DNA from: Volvariella volvacea V23
Taxonomy: Eukaryota > Basidiomycota > Agaricomycetes > Agaricales > Pluteaceae
Length of the DNA stretch: 64,000 bases
Direction: 5' to 3'
Assembly: GCA_000349905.1 (NCBI GenBank)
Contig: KB722736.1
Location: 1,481,139 to 1,545,138 of the forward strand
The position numbers and the translations under genes are program-made. How positions within the stretch are numbered: the first letter of the stretch is position 1; the number at the start of each line of letters is the position of its first letter. This document shows, piece after piece, positions 1 to 10,394 of this stretch. The notes under the pieces are model-generated. The model was not told the DNA's origin. It saw only the letters and a list, made by a program, of their open reading frames with translations, and made no database searches.

Positions 1-650
1 CTCCTCGTCATAAACAGCCAAGATTTCACCTTCACACTTGCTCTGGCTCTCACAACAATGACAGCACATTCAAGGCAGCGAGTATACCCATCCACTACCG
101 AAACGACCGTCCTAAACTCTTTCTCAACCGGCTCTTCCATGGGCTTTCCGTCTTTCAACGGGGCTTCCAAATCTTCAAAGGAGGCGGTTAATTGGTCCCT
201 CAGTTTGGCCATATCTCTTGGTGTGAAGGGTATGGTGGGTCGGAGCTGTGTCGTGAGATCATTGACCACTTCCATACATACGGAGGCCTAAGCCTGAGTG
301 AATGTTGACGGCAGCTTCAAGGCTACTCCAGTCAAATGGACTGCACCCTGCTCGGTCCCTCGGTCAAAGCGGACGTCGTCTGCGTAATGGTTGATGAAAT
401 TTACGACCTCGTCATGTGTGGGTAGGTATTTGTCAGGTATGTTGACGCATTTGTGGAATGAGTTCTTTTCCGGAATCGGATGGCTAGAAGTGACGATAGT
501 ATCAGAGGTACCGCTAGGGGAATGTCAACATGGAGGACAGCACCGGCTAGTGGATATGTATGCACATACCTGGAAGTCATGGTAGAACAAATGAATGCCA
601 GTGTAAGACATGCGCGCAGGAAGTGTCTAGGAACAAAGGACGACTCCTAT
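1..650 (-). pseudogene. Decayed copy 1 of an unrecognised duplicated gene (runs off the left edge)
   Basis: Read on the minus strand, this stretch gives a possible first exon (MSYTGIHLFYHDFQ) followed by GTATGTG. It continues with a coding-like block containing SFHKCVNIPDKYLPTHDEVV and then FINHYADDVRFD. After an in-frame TAG near 292, a further block contains LRDQLTASFEDLEAPLKDGK and VEKEFRTVVSVVDG. The same blocks recur in the same order and orientation at about 1260-1895, so this is one unit of a tandem duplication. The stop and the poor phase between the first exon and the next block suggest decay, although an unrecognised intron could hide the stop. I do not recognise the family. The middle block faintly recalls a flavin monooxygenase segment, but no nucleotide-binding motif is visible. 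Confidence 0.45.
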
Positions 651-1259
651 CTTAATCCTACTATCCCGGTCGCTTCTATATTTGCATTGCTTATGTATTC
701 ATGTACCGGTATTCATGTACCGACTATAAAAACCTCGAACTCGCATGTATTCCCTCGTGGAATCAATGCCAGTGTCTCCATTCCCCGAATTTACTCGTCA
801 TTTAGTCCGGATTGTCACAATAGTGATGAAAGGACTTCTAGTAGACTAACAAATTGGTGAAATTTTATTCTGAAAAGGGGTGGGTGGTGAGTGATGGTGC
901 AAGATGTGTTGACGAGGGATTGGAGTAACATACCCCTAAAGAGATCGTGGCAGCAGTGGCGCAACTGGCATATCTCGGTAGAATTGCAGCCTGACCAGCC
1001 GTTGAATTTTAGGCGTCCAGTTTAATCAACCTCATAATCTGAAAATGAGATTAATTGGCTAAGTGGATCGCTCAATTCATGATATCTAATACAAAAATTG
1101 AGTCGTACAAAGATAGGTGAGAACCTTGTTCAGAACACAAACAACCCAGTTGGTCGCATAAAGTAAGTCACAGGGCGTAGCACTACCCATATAGAGCTGG
1201 AGAGTTTTGAAACCCCTTTTGAACACTAAGGCTCATATTGTCTATACAACATTGCAAGA
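651..1259. other. Spacer between the two duplicated units
   Basis: AT-rich spacer between the two copies. I see no supported gene, RNA or element in it. An ATG-started frame at 480-860 (+) overlaps copy 1 antisense and has no recognisable content. Confidence 0.4.
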
Positions 1260-1895
1260 TTTTCGACCTCCAGCCAAGACCCATCCACCACCGAAACGAC
1301 CGTCTTGAACTCTTTCTCAACTGGCTCCTCCATGGGCTTTCCATCTTTCAACACACCCACCAATCCCTCAAACTCGGCATGCAATTGGTCCCTCAGTGTA
1401 GTTACATCGATTGGTCTGAGGCGTATGTCGGATTCAATGTGTCATGAGCGTATCGATCATTTTAGGTACTGCAGCGTCTGCGCTCGGAACGGTCGTGCTT
1501 ATACAGTACTAACCCATCCTCGGGTGGCGATGTCTGTGCTTGAGCGCATGGCGATGGCAGCTTCAAGGCTTGTCCAGTCGAATGGTTCATGTCGCACGGG
1601 CTCTGCTCAGGCTCCGCGCTTGGGTCAGGGTGGACGTTGTCGCTTGTGTGTTGGTTGATGAACTTTATGAGCTCGTGGTGTGTGGGGAGATAATCGTCAG
1701 GTATGTTTAGGTATTCGTGGAATGAGCTTCCTTCCGGAATTGGATGGGAGAAGTAATGATAGTATCAGAGGTATCACTAAGCGAATGTCAATATTGACGA
1801 CAGCACAGGCTAGTGCATGCACATACCTGGAAGCCATGGTAGGATAAACGAATGCCAGTGTAAGACATGCATGTCTAGAATCAGGAGACGACTCC
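1260..1895 (-). pseudogene. Decayed copy 2 of the same unrecognised gene
   Basis: Minus-strand reading gives MSYTGIRLSYHGFQ, then SSFHEYLNIPDDYLPTHHEL, IKFINQHTSDNVHPD, and VLKDGKPMEEPVEKEFKTVV. This matches copy 1 block by block. Lesions are visible relative to copy 1. The acceptor-like CTTCTAG has become CTTCTC. The segment between the ACACA motif and CTGAGGG is 2 nt shorter, which puts a stop (TGA) in the joined frame near 1440. A pseudogene is the simplest reading. A differently spliced divergent paralogue is possible. Function unknown. Confidence 0.45.
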
Positions 1896-2277
1896 TTGCA
1901 ATGCACTCCGACTGAGGGTGGTCTCTCGAAAAGGCAAAGCGCCCGGCATAGTGGGATTGAGATAGGACGAGAATCGACAAATAGCGGTCAGATCCAATGT
2001 GGGGGTACGAACAGTATGGCCTTGCACGATAAAACCCTAAAAGAACAATTGCGGACCTCGCAAGAGGCGCTCCCTATTTCTGTCCTATTGGCCACTGAGC
2101 CATAAGACGTGGAACTGCAGTGCATTCTGGCAGTGGCACGGATAGATTGTGAAGACTTGTACCAGACAGAGCACAAAGACGACCCAACTGCATATGCTTA
2201 GAGTGATATTAGACAGTGTACAGTAATAATACAGTAAACGACCATACAATAACATCTCATTCGTTCTTACGTAGATC
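1896..2277. other. Intergenic, no gene seen
   Basis: Short frames on both strands only, with no motif, repeat or RNA signature recognised. It probably holds 3' flanking sequence of the minus-strand gene that ends at 2278. Confidence 0.4.
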
Positions 2278-3182
2278 CTACCCCATCCTCCCACCCCCTA
2301 AGGCGGATATACTACCACCAGTAGGTTTCATACCGTTCTTCCTCTGCCCATTTACAAACTTTGAGAATTGTTTAACCTCTTCACGGGGCATGTTCCATGG
2401 TCCTGGCGCTATTGTTGGCTTAGACGTGAGACCTTGGATTCCGGTGTGATTCGTAGCAATACCGGTTGGTATGATCCCTGTCATCGAATTATCTACTACC
2501 ATCGCTGTCGAAGCCGCTGCCGTGGGATCAGGAGGTTGCGAGCTCGAGTTTCTGGAATTTGAACCCGTGGTAGTAGTCGTACTAGTCGTAGAAGGCCCCA
2601 TCATGCTTTTAAGAATAGCGTCGATATCGTGGGTTGATGGTAGGGGCTCTAAACCTATTTGGGAGCCTTGGAGGAGACGCTGCTCAAATAGCTCGTTTTC
2701 TTCGATTTGTTCGATCTGGGAACGGAGGTTTTTCATGATGGCTTCGAAGAGGTCTAGGGAGGGAGTTATGAGGCGTGCGTTAGCACTGATCCCACAAGAA
2801 CGCGTATAGCACGACATACGGGAAAGGATAGCAGCTAAATGGGATTCACCTACTACACACCTTGTCGTTCTTCCTCGTCTGTAACCTTGGGTAACAAAGG
2901 ATTCATGATCGACATCGCCAACTCTTCTTCCAATTTCGGTCTCGTCAGCCCCAGTCTTTCTTCGCACTTCTTTTCAAATTGAAACTGACTCAATTCAGTA
3001 TCTGAGTCGCATTCTGAGTCGCAGGTGCGGTCTGGGTCATGGTTGTGTCCAAGATAATGGTGATGGTGTGTGTAAGAGAATGTTGAGGAGAGGGAGCTTG
3101 TTGGGGAGGAAGGCGGGTGGATTACGGGTGGTGCATATTCGGTGTGGTGAGGGTGGTGGTGATGGAGATGAGAGGGCGGCAT
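2278..3182 (-). CDS. His-rich, coiled-coil hypothetical protein
   Basis: A two-exon gene. Exon 1 begins at 3182 and runs to about 2857. The donor GTGTGT follows a codon pattern ending DEEERQ, and a CCCTAG acceptor near 2769 resumes with DLFEAIMKNLRSQIEQIEEN, restoring one frame. The N-terminus is rich in His (HLHHHHPHH and THHHHYLGHNH). The centre, including QFEKKCEERLGLTRPKLEEE, looks helical and charged. The following region is Thr/Ser/Asn low complexity, and the C-terminus contains GPWNMPREEVKQFSKFVNGQ, possibly a conserved tail motif. No signal peptide or membrane segment is visible. I do not recognise the family. An adaptor or complex subunit is possible, but that is a guess. Confidence 0.6.
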
Positions 3183-3949
3183 TGGGGTGAGAGGGCGTGG
3201 ATAACGCGTATGAATGTGTATCGCGTTGGCAAAGGGCGATGGCTTGCATATCTAACATGGACAAATAGCGTGACGCGCAATGCCACCGTGACGACCATTA
3301 CCTTTTGTAGTAAATGAGCAGATACCCAATGAACGGTAACCCCAACCTTGAGTGTCCAAGAGTCCATCTACCTTCATACCACCACTTTTATTCGAATCAG
3401 GCATCATTAACTCGCACACGTCATAAATTCAACACTAATACAAGTCCATTATAACAATCTACTCTTTGCTGCTATACGATCCACTCCATATTTAATAGGC
3501 GTGTGGGGTTAAGATGTGTAGCAGCACATTATGATGCGTGAAAACTTGGATTCAAATCCTGCTGGGCTTGATTTACTTGGGGCCTTATCTCTCGGTGAAT
3601 GCACGACCTTAGTACAAATACTCAGGCACGCCAACCATGTTCGTTCAAGAAAGGGAGTACAGGAGGTGAAGAGTAAAGGACCTTTGCACGATGATCGCGA
3701 GAGAATTTGTGAGAGTCTGAATATTGCGTAACTTTTCTAATTTCATGATGATTTAACACCAACACTTTGACTAGTTTAGCCAGGAAGGAAATCGAATCGA
3801 CGTCTTGTGGAGTGGCAGTATTCTGCTGCCGATAAGGCTGGTAATCTAAAGCTTCCCAAATTTACCTGCTAGATACCTGGTGTCGGAGCCGTTGGCTTTC
3901 GTTGACTTGACCTGGTCTGATCGGGTTTGACTAATGTTGAGAGGGCATT
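3183..3949. other. Intergenic, no gene seen
   Basis: Upstream flank of the His-rich gene, then AT-rich sequence. The 3540-3580 stretch has a tRNA B-box-like string (GGATTCAAATCC), but no cloverleaf folds around it. No coding region is supported. Confidence 0.4.
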
Positions 3950-4275
3950 ACCATGGTTAGTGAGCTGTATCTGGCCTTGCGCTCTAGTATTTTGTTTCAC
4001 ACGAAGTCCGCGCTCCCTACGGAGGGCCCTGCTTTCCTGTTAGGACTGTCTCCCTGTGCCGCTCATCATACAGTCTATATATACACTGATGCATCTGTAC
4101 TATGAATAGATCAAGTTCCTACGCTACTACGTTTTGGGTGCGATCTCGTCAATTGACCATTGATTTCACTGACCAGGTCAAACAGATCAAGACAGCCTCT
4201 ATGGTCTGGAATCTTGTCTCCTACATCAGCCGTGGGCTTTATGTCAAGCATCCTGCTTTCAAGGTTGCCTTTTAA
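3950..4275 (+). mobile_element. Degenerate retroelement trace (RNase H-like fragment)
   Basis: The frame around 4040-4104 reads LSPCAAHHTVYIYTDASVL then a stop. TVYIYTDAS resembles the first catalytic-Asp motif (YTDGS/YTDAS) of the RNase H domain in fungal retrotransposons. A short following frame (4102-4275) reads RQLTIDFTDQVKQIKTASMV and ends SRGLYVKHPAFKVAF, vaguely like the linker found near reverse-transcriptase domains. Neither piece is long enough for a family assignment, and I see no terminal repeats. It may be a fragment of a LINE- or LTR-type element that inserted upstream of the aspartic protease gene. Confidence 0.3.
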
Positions 4276-4382
4276 AGGTGTTTGAAAGCACGTCGTTGAA
4301 CAAAGACCATTACAGTGGGCATGCCGCCAATGACGTCGATCCTGCCAGTGTCAAACTCGACAGGCCCTCGACTCTACAAACC

Positions 4383-4389
4383 TATATAA
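4383..4389 (+). promoter_or_regulatory. TATA box of the aspartic protease gene
   Basis: TATATAA lies 80 bp upstream of the ATG at 4469, followed by a pyrimidine-rich leader. Spacing suits a core promoter and supports the 4469 start. Confidence 0.55.
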
Positions 4390-4468
4390 GCTGTTCACTG
4401 GAGCCAACCCATCCTCAACTTCCCTTGAACTTCCTCCCATCCCATCCCCCGTATTCTTCAGTAACATC

Positions 4469-6365
4469 ATGCCTGGCGCCACAACCTCCAGTCATGCTCA
4501 CAATGAAGGGGATGCTCATGTTGTCGTCGAGTCCGTCCCCTTCTCGACTAGCTTCAAGACCAAGCATATGAAGAATATCCTTGCTCGGGATAAAGCCCGC
4601 GCACATAAAATTCTTGCTGATAACCACCTTGGAGTACGACGAGAGGTGTTGACTGAAGGCGCAGTGGGCAAACAGCGTGCTCAGAACCCCGGCGCAGGCG
4701 TCACTTCTGTTGACGTGACCGACGCAGGTGTATGTTATTTATCTTCCTGTCCTTGCTGACTTTGAGTGTGATATATGCGCGCCAATCTGCGCGCTCTAGC
4801 TGTCTCGTACAATATCACCATTGGCGTTGGGCAACCTCCTACAGAGTACACCTTGATAATTGATACAGGTGAGTTTAAATGGGGCTTTTTATAGTTAAGA
4901 CTAACTATTTCGTGTATAGGTAGTTCTAATACGTGAGTTTTCGCTTCTGTGTGCTCGCTCTGCGCGCATATACTGAGCTAATTCCACCCGTTCTATCCGC
5001 CTAGATGGGTTGGGGCGAATACACCATACAAACCCACTTCCACTAGTCAGCCCACGCATCACAAGTTTGTATGTAAACCTTTTTCCGATTATGGCTAATA
5101 TTTACTCGAGACAAATCAGAACGTTACCTATGGCTCTGGACAAGTTCAAGGATATGAATGTGCGTACTCTCCCGTTCGATCTGCTACGGACGAATCCGCT
5201 CATGCATAATTTCAGACGTCGACCGCGTCTCTATGGGAAAGAATCTCGTGCTCAAGTCTCAATCAATTGGTGTTGCAACTAAACCAGAGGGCTTCAACGA
5301 TATTGACGGTATTCTTGGGTGAGTTTTGTTCTCCGTCAGTATAGCATCTGACTTCTGGTACTGACATTGGCAGTATTGGGCCGGTTGATTTGACCAAGGG
5401 TACGCAAGGGCCGTTTTACTACTAAAGCAAACCTAACCCTATCTCGTTCATCCTCTAGGCACGGTCTCTAGCGAGGCCATCGTTCCTACCGTTATGGACA
5501 CGCTTTATAGCCAAAAGACTATCACCACCGAGTCTATTGGCATTTCCTTTATACCCACTACAGATGCGAATGTGCCCAATGGTGAACTGACCTTCGGGGG
5601 TGTCGACCAATCCAAGTGCGTCTAAACCATTGGTACCTCTGCCTTCAACCATTAATACTTTTGTAGGTTAACTGGCCAGCTTCAATACGTGCCCATCACC
5701 AAGACCAGCCCCGCTCGTAAATATTGGGGAGTCGACCAGACCTTGACGTACGGAAAGGGAGGCAATAACGGAAAAGTTCTAGTGAGGATGTCGGCTGGTA
5801 TTTTGGATACTGGGACGACCTTATTATTGCTTGCGACTGAGGCATTCCAGGAGTATCAGAATGCTACCGGAGCGGTTATGGATCCGTGAGTACGGTGCGA
5901 GTGCGCATATACTTGGCACTGACCTTTTTTCTTCCGGCTTATAGAGGGACTGGGCTGTTGAGCATTACCCAGGACGAATTCAATCAGTTGGAGAGCCTTT
6001 ACTTCAAGATCGGCTCTGTGAGTCCTCTGACATTTAAATTATGGTCTAGCTGATATCTGACGACTTGATTAGGTTACCTATGAGTTTACCCCCAACGCCC
6101 AAATCTGGCCTAGGAACTTGAACGAAATGATGGGTGGGCAGAAGGATAAGATTTACTTGATCGTTGCCGATTTGGGGACTCCAATGGGTAGTGGGCTTGA
6201 TTTCATCAGTAAGTGCAAGTTCCGTTCTTAGCCTATGTTCGGTACACTAATCCACTTAATTCAGATGGGTTCGCCTGGTTACAGCGCTTCTATACGGTTT
6301 ATGATACCACCCATAATCAAATTGGGATTGCTACCACCAAGTTTACGAATGCGACGACTAATTGA
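4469..6365 (+). CDS. A1-family (pepsin-like) aspartic protease
   Basis: An endopeptidase of the pepsin fold, closest in style to basidiomycete polyporopepsins. Both catalytic motifs are visible: DTGSSNTWVGA around 4862-5020 and DTGTTLLLL around 5810. Between them lies the flap YGSGQVQG. The C-terminal part contains NGFAWLQRFYTVYDTTHNQI. About ten exons are joined by short GT-AG introns that keep one frame, including a 13-nt micro-exon at 4920-4932 that encodes the residues just after the first catalytic Asp. Residues about 20-50 (VPFSTSFKTKHMKNILARDK) look like a propeptide. No hydrophobic signal peptide precedes it from this ATG, so either an upstream exon is missed or targeting is unusual. 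A TATA box lies 80 bp upstream. Family assignment is firm; localisation is uncertain. Confidence 0.88.
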
Positions 6366-6525
6366 GTCGGACTGTAAGGGTTTCATAAAGTGTACTGTTC
6401 TGTAGGGTGTACGCGCATGAATCCAATGAAAGATGCATTTTGATGTTGAATACAACAAGTATCATCTCATGGTAAAACAACAGTAGAGCGGCCATCACGT
6501 ACAACTCCTCAACCAAAGTCCACCA

Positions 6526-8324
6526 TTACTTTTTACTTCTCGCAGATATCCTCCTCGATTTTCCAGGTCTCTTCGCCCCTCCCTTTGCCCCACCACGACC
6601 AGACTTCTTGCCCATGGTATTCAACTTCCCGCCAACGCGTTTACTAGCATCAAAGTCGTCCGTCGAAGATTTTGTATTTTGCTTTGACCTTCTACCCGCT
6701 CCACCGAATCCGTACTTCTTGTCGCGGACCTTACGTGGTAATTTTGGTTTGGAGGATGAGGCGCCTGAGGAGGTTTTGGATCGTTTGGAGGGACGGTCGG
6801 AGATTGCGTCTTCGACTGCAACGTCAAAGTCGTCGTCTGCACCACCTTGACTGTTCAACACGTCTTTTCGTTCTGCGAGCCAAAGGCATCAGTACAACAT
6901 CGCATACACGAAAAAGTGAAAACACAAGGGAAAGAAGAGAAAACGCAACATACTCCTCTTCAATCCTTTAACCCTCTCCTCAAACTCCTTCTTGCTCCTC
7001 TCCCTCTCCTTGATCTTCTCGATCTGGACCTGCTTCCCGTACTTCTTGCCCTCCCTCTCCTTGCGTTTTTCCTCGCTCCGTTTCAAGGAGGCGGACTCGT
7101 CAAGGAGACGTTGGCGGATGCGCTCCATGTGCGCGTCAGATTTGACCATTTCGGCAAAGAAGTCGGAGGGGCGGGTGAAGGGCAGGTTGTGTTGGGAGGC
7201 GAGGAGGCGGGCTTGGTTGGCGCTGTGGAGGGCTTGTTTGTAGCTGAGCGGTGTTAGTTGAAGGAGGGAGGGGAGGGGAGGTGGTTTAGTACGAGCTAGA
7301 GGGTAAGAGAGGGGGGTGCGTACAATGCGAGTTCGCGGTTGAGGTCGTCATTGACGTCAACTTCGATTTTGTGTGGGTATGTCATTGCGAGGATTTCTGT
7401 CCATGGAAGTGAGGGGTCGAGTTGAATTGTTTCCCGAATGCGTTCGAGAGCCATCTATTGTGGGTCAGTTGAATGGTAGGCAATGCTGTTTGATGGAGGA
7501 ATGAGTACCTTGTTGTCGGTGACAACTTTTCGTCGTGGGAGAGCGTCCGCATCGACATCTTCTGCTTCGTCGAGAGGTATCTCTTGCTCTTCATCTTCAT
7601 CGCCTTCTTCATCGTCGCTACCCTCTTCATTTTGATCTTGCTTCTTCTTTACGTTCTTTACTTGATTTTCTTGCTCCTCATCGTCTTCACTCTCTTCATC
7701 CTCTTCGTCCTCAAGATCAACCTCTTCTGATTCGCTATCCTCTTGATCCTCACTCCCGCTCACACCATCACGTTCCACTTCACTGTTTTCTTCGTCGCTG
7801 TCGTCACTGTCCCCTTGAAGAGCTTGTAACTGCTCTTCTCCTAGCTCGTCTAACCCATCCTCTTTCATCAATTTCACCAGTCTCTCCCACCCTTTCACAT
7901 CTACACCTCCATTATCACTGTCTTCATCCTCACTCTCTTCGTCGCTGTTATCTTCTTCGTTTTCTTCTTCAGTGATGTAATCCTCGTCATCGTCATCGTC
8001 ATCTTTATCTATTTCCTCTCCATCAACAACCATCTTATCTTCTTTCTCCTTGGCTTTTGCATTCTCCTTTGTTTTTGCTTTTGGAGTGTCGTTTTCTTTC
8101 GTGGCTGCCTTGTCCTTGACGACTTTCTTCTCCACTAAGCTGTCCACTTCCTTGTCCTTGCCCTTTACTACATCCTTCTTCTCCTTTCCAGTAGCAGTAA
8201 CAGAAGCCTTCAAGGACTTGGGTTTTGATGCTGATCCCGCCTTAGCCTTGCCTGCATCGTTAGTAGCGGCCTTATTCGACTTAGGTGTCTTTTTGGTAGC
8301 ATCTGGTTTTGTTGCGGACGGCAT
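6526..8324 (-). CDS. EBP2: rRNA-processing protein EBP2
   Basis: Nucleolar assembly factor for the 60S ribosomal subunit (27S pre-rRNA processing in yeast). Four exons join cleanly: 8324-7509, 7454-7324, 7243-6954 and 6872-6526. The N-terminal ~270 residues are Lys/Ala-rich and then strongly acidic (many D/E runs), as expected of nucleolar proteins. The conserved EBP2 core follows: MALERIRETIQLDPSLPWTE, then DVNDDLNRELAL, PSDFFAEMVKSDAHMERIRQ and a basic coiled stretch with KKYGKQVQIEKIKERERSKK. The C-terminus is basic (KKYGFGGAGRRSKQNTKSST, then Arg/Lys/Gly-rich). Order and content match the family. The acidic N-terminus is longer than in yeast, which is common in basidiomycetes. It faces the alpha/beta hydrolase gene head to head across about 600 bp. 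Confidence 0.92.
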
Positions 8325-8918
8325 TGTAGCTTGCTCCCCAGACCCAACGTCAAACGGGGAACACGAGATTGGGGATTTTAGTGCTGGTGCGCTTAGCGCC
8401 TGAGATTTTTTGATGGTGCTTTGGATTTACCAGGATGGAAGGCATAGACCTTTGAAAATAACAGGTACAAAGGATATTGTGTGGGCGGACCGGAGGCACT
8501 ATGCCCGACCAGTGCATCTCATTTAAATGCAAAGATTTCTGTGTCGACCGCTGGCCCTCTGATTGACTCGTTCAGCAGAGGCTAACGGTACAGCTATGCT
8601 ACTGTTACTCATACCTGGATATGTGGATCCATGGACCTGCGAGGTCTGGTCAACAAAACCGCCACCTGATGATATCCATCTTCAAATTTACCCCGACCCG
8701 ACATTCAAGGAGACTGTACACCAACAACAGGGGCATGAGACACAGAGACACTATAGGATGGGCTTGCATAGCACCCCTATCCAGTCTCCTGAATGTCCCG
8801 ATTATCAGCAAGGAAATGTTTTGCGGTGCCTGAACGACTTAGCTCATACATAAAGGGGCATTCCTGGCGAAGCGGCCCTAACAACACAACTTCTATTCTC
8901 TCCGCTAAGATCCAAGAG
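8325..8918. other. Divergent intergenic region (EBP2 / hydrolase)
   Basis: Shared upstream region of two divergent genes. A weak TATA-like string (CATACATAAA) near 8845 precedes the hydrolase ATG at 8919 by about 70 bp. Upstream frames on the plus strand (8563-8853) show no recognisable protein. Confidence 0.4.
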
Positions 8919-9996
8919 ATGACGGAAATCTCGACCTACAGACATAAACTCACTTGGTCTACTCCAATTGAACCGCTTCCAACCCCGGAAGGCATCGAAC
9001 GAGTATTCCTACCAACCCCAGATGGAGTCCTCGATCTCCACTTCTGTCCTCCCGATACCACCTCGTCGACTTCCGCCCCTCGTCCACCCATCCTCTTCGT
9101 CCACGGTGGCTTTGGCTCAGCTCTCTGCTGGAAAAACTTCTTGCCGCTCTTCGCTTCAAAGGGCTACCCAGCATACGCCATCTCCCTTCGCGGACACGGA
9201 AACTCTTATAACCCAGGATACTGGAAGATGTACTGGATGCCGAGAAAATGCTTCATTGAAGATGTCCGATATGCGATTCAACATCTAAAGCAGAATCATC
9301 CTGGATTGAAACCCATCCTGGCTGCTCATTCCGCTGGAGGTGGGGTGGTACAGGATTTGACCGCGCAGGGTGTTGAAGATATCGCTGGGTTGGTCATGTT
9401 ATCGCCTATACCTGGATATGGATCGTAAGTCCCTAGTTTTTCACTTCATCATCGTCTTACCAACACCTCACAGATGGGGCGTCAATCTCAACTGGATGCT
9501 CCTAGACCCCTGGTCCACCCTCCGAATGTTCGTTCTCCACTTCTTCCATCCCCGCTCCCCGCTCTCCTCCACTTCCCTAGTCCATGCTGCCTTCTTCAGC
9601 CGTTCCATGCCAACCTCAAAAGTCATCGAGGTCGAAAAACAGATGGCGACCTACGAAAGCATGAGCTGGCCTCTGAGCATGATGAGACAATTTGTGGACC
9701 CTGTTAGGTTGGTCAAGAATCTAGGGTGGGGTGACAGCGCAGACGCCAAAGTGAAGAAGGGACCTATATTGGTAATTGCAGCCGATGAGGACAAGCTCAT
9801 GACCCTCAACTTGATGCAACGACTCGTGAGCTGGTACCAAACGGCCATTTTGTCTATTTCTTCTCAATCTGGCGATCGAACGGAAGGGCGCGTTGCTCTT
9901 AGAGTGACCAAAGGCAACGGCCACCATATGATGTTAGACGTCAACTGGAAAGAAAGCGCTGAACTGGTTTTGGATTGGCTCGAGGACAAATACTAG
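8919..9996 (+). CDS. Alpha/beta hydrolase
   Basis: A serine-hydrolase-fold enzyme of two exons (8919-9424 and 9474-9996) joined by a 49-nt intron (GTAAGT...CACAG). Visible landmarks in order: RPPILFVHGGFGSALCWKNF (first strand and oxyanion HGG), ISLRGHGNS, the nucleophile elbow AAHSAGGGVVQ with Ser in H-S-A-G-G, an Asp-containing strand ILVIAADEDK, and a C-terminal His in GNGHHMMLDVNW. The elbow begins A-H-S rather than the usual G-H-S. The ATG at 8919 (MTEISTYRHKLTW) is preferred over the in-frame one at 8793 because a TATA-like element sits between them. Substrate unknown; it resembles AB-hydrolase-1/6 proteins. No signal peptide is seen, so it is probably intracellular. Confidence 0.85.
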
Positions 9997-10394
9997 CGGG
10001 AGTGGTATGTGATCTCTTGAATATCGCATAGAATGGCCCGTTCACGATATGGGACTTCATATTTAAAATTATAATATTTGTTCACTTCTATTGGTATCAC
10101 CTTTATCGCATGTTACACTTTCTCTGTGCTTACTGTCAGACGGACTCCCATTACTTTAGCTTCATACCGACTGTGCACGAACGAACCCAACAACAGTTCA
10201 GCTACATGCATACGCACGTATCAACAGATCGAAACTCCACTACTAGTGGATAGCACTAGTCCAAGGAGAACCACGAGAACGAAAAGCAAATGTAGAAATA
10301 TACCCGACCAGCAGGTCGATGAATACAACTCAGATCCTCCACTTTTTTCTTCATTCCCTATTCCACCATCATCCCATCAATCTTTTCCACCAAT
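9997..10394. other. Convergent 3' flanks, no gene seen
   Basis: Lies between the ends of the hydrolase (+) and AVL9 (-). A frame at 10078-10644 (+) runs into the AVL9 last exon antisense and is treated as a shadow. Confidence 0.45.

Noticed and set aside
2853..2967. Read-through start MRRKTGADETEI for the second exon of the His-rich gene
   Set aside because: It arises from exon 1 in another frame plus the intron; the GTGTGT/CCCTAG join gives a better single frame.
3530..3600. tRNA-like B box (GGATTCAAATCC)
   Set aside because: No acceptor stem, D-arm or 7-nt anticodon loop could be folded around it.
7349..7358. TTGACGTCAA palindrome
   Set aside because: It is inside EBP2 coding sequence (EVDVND codons), so a regulatory role is not supported.
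7535..7975. 146-residue His/Leu-rich frame opposite EBP2
   Set aside because: It is the antisense shadow of the acidic EBP2 region.
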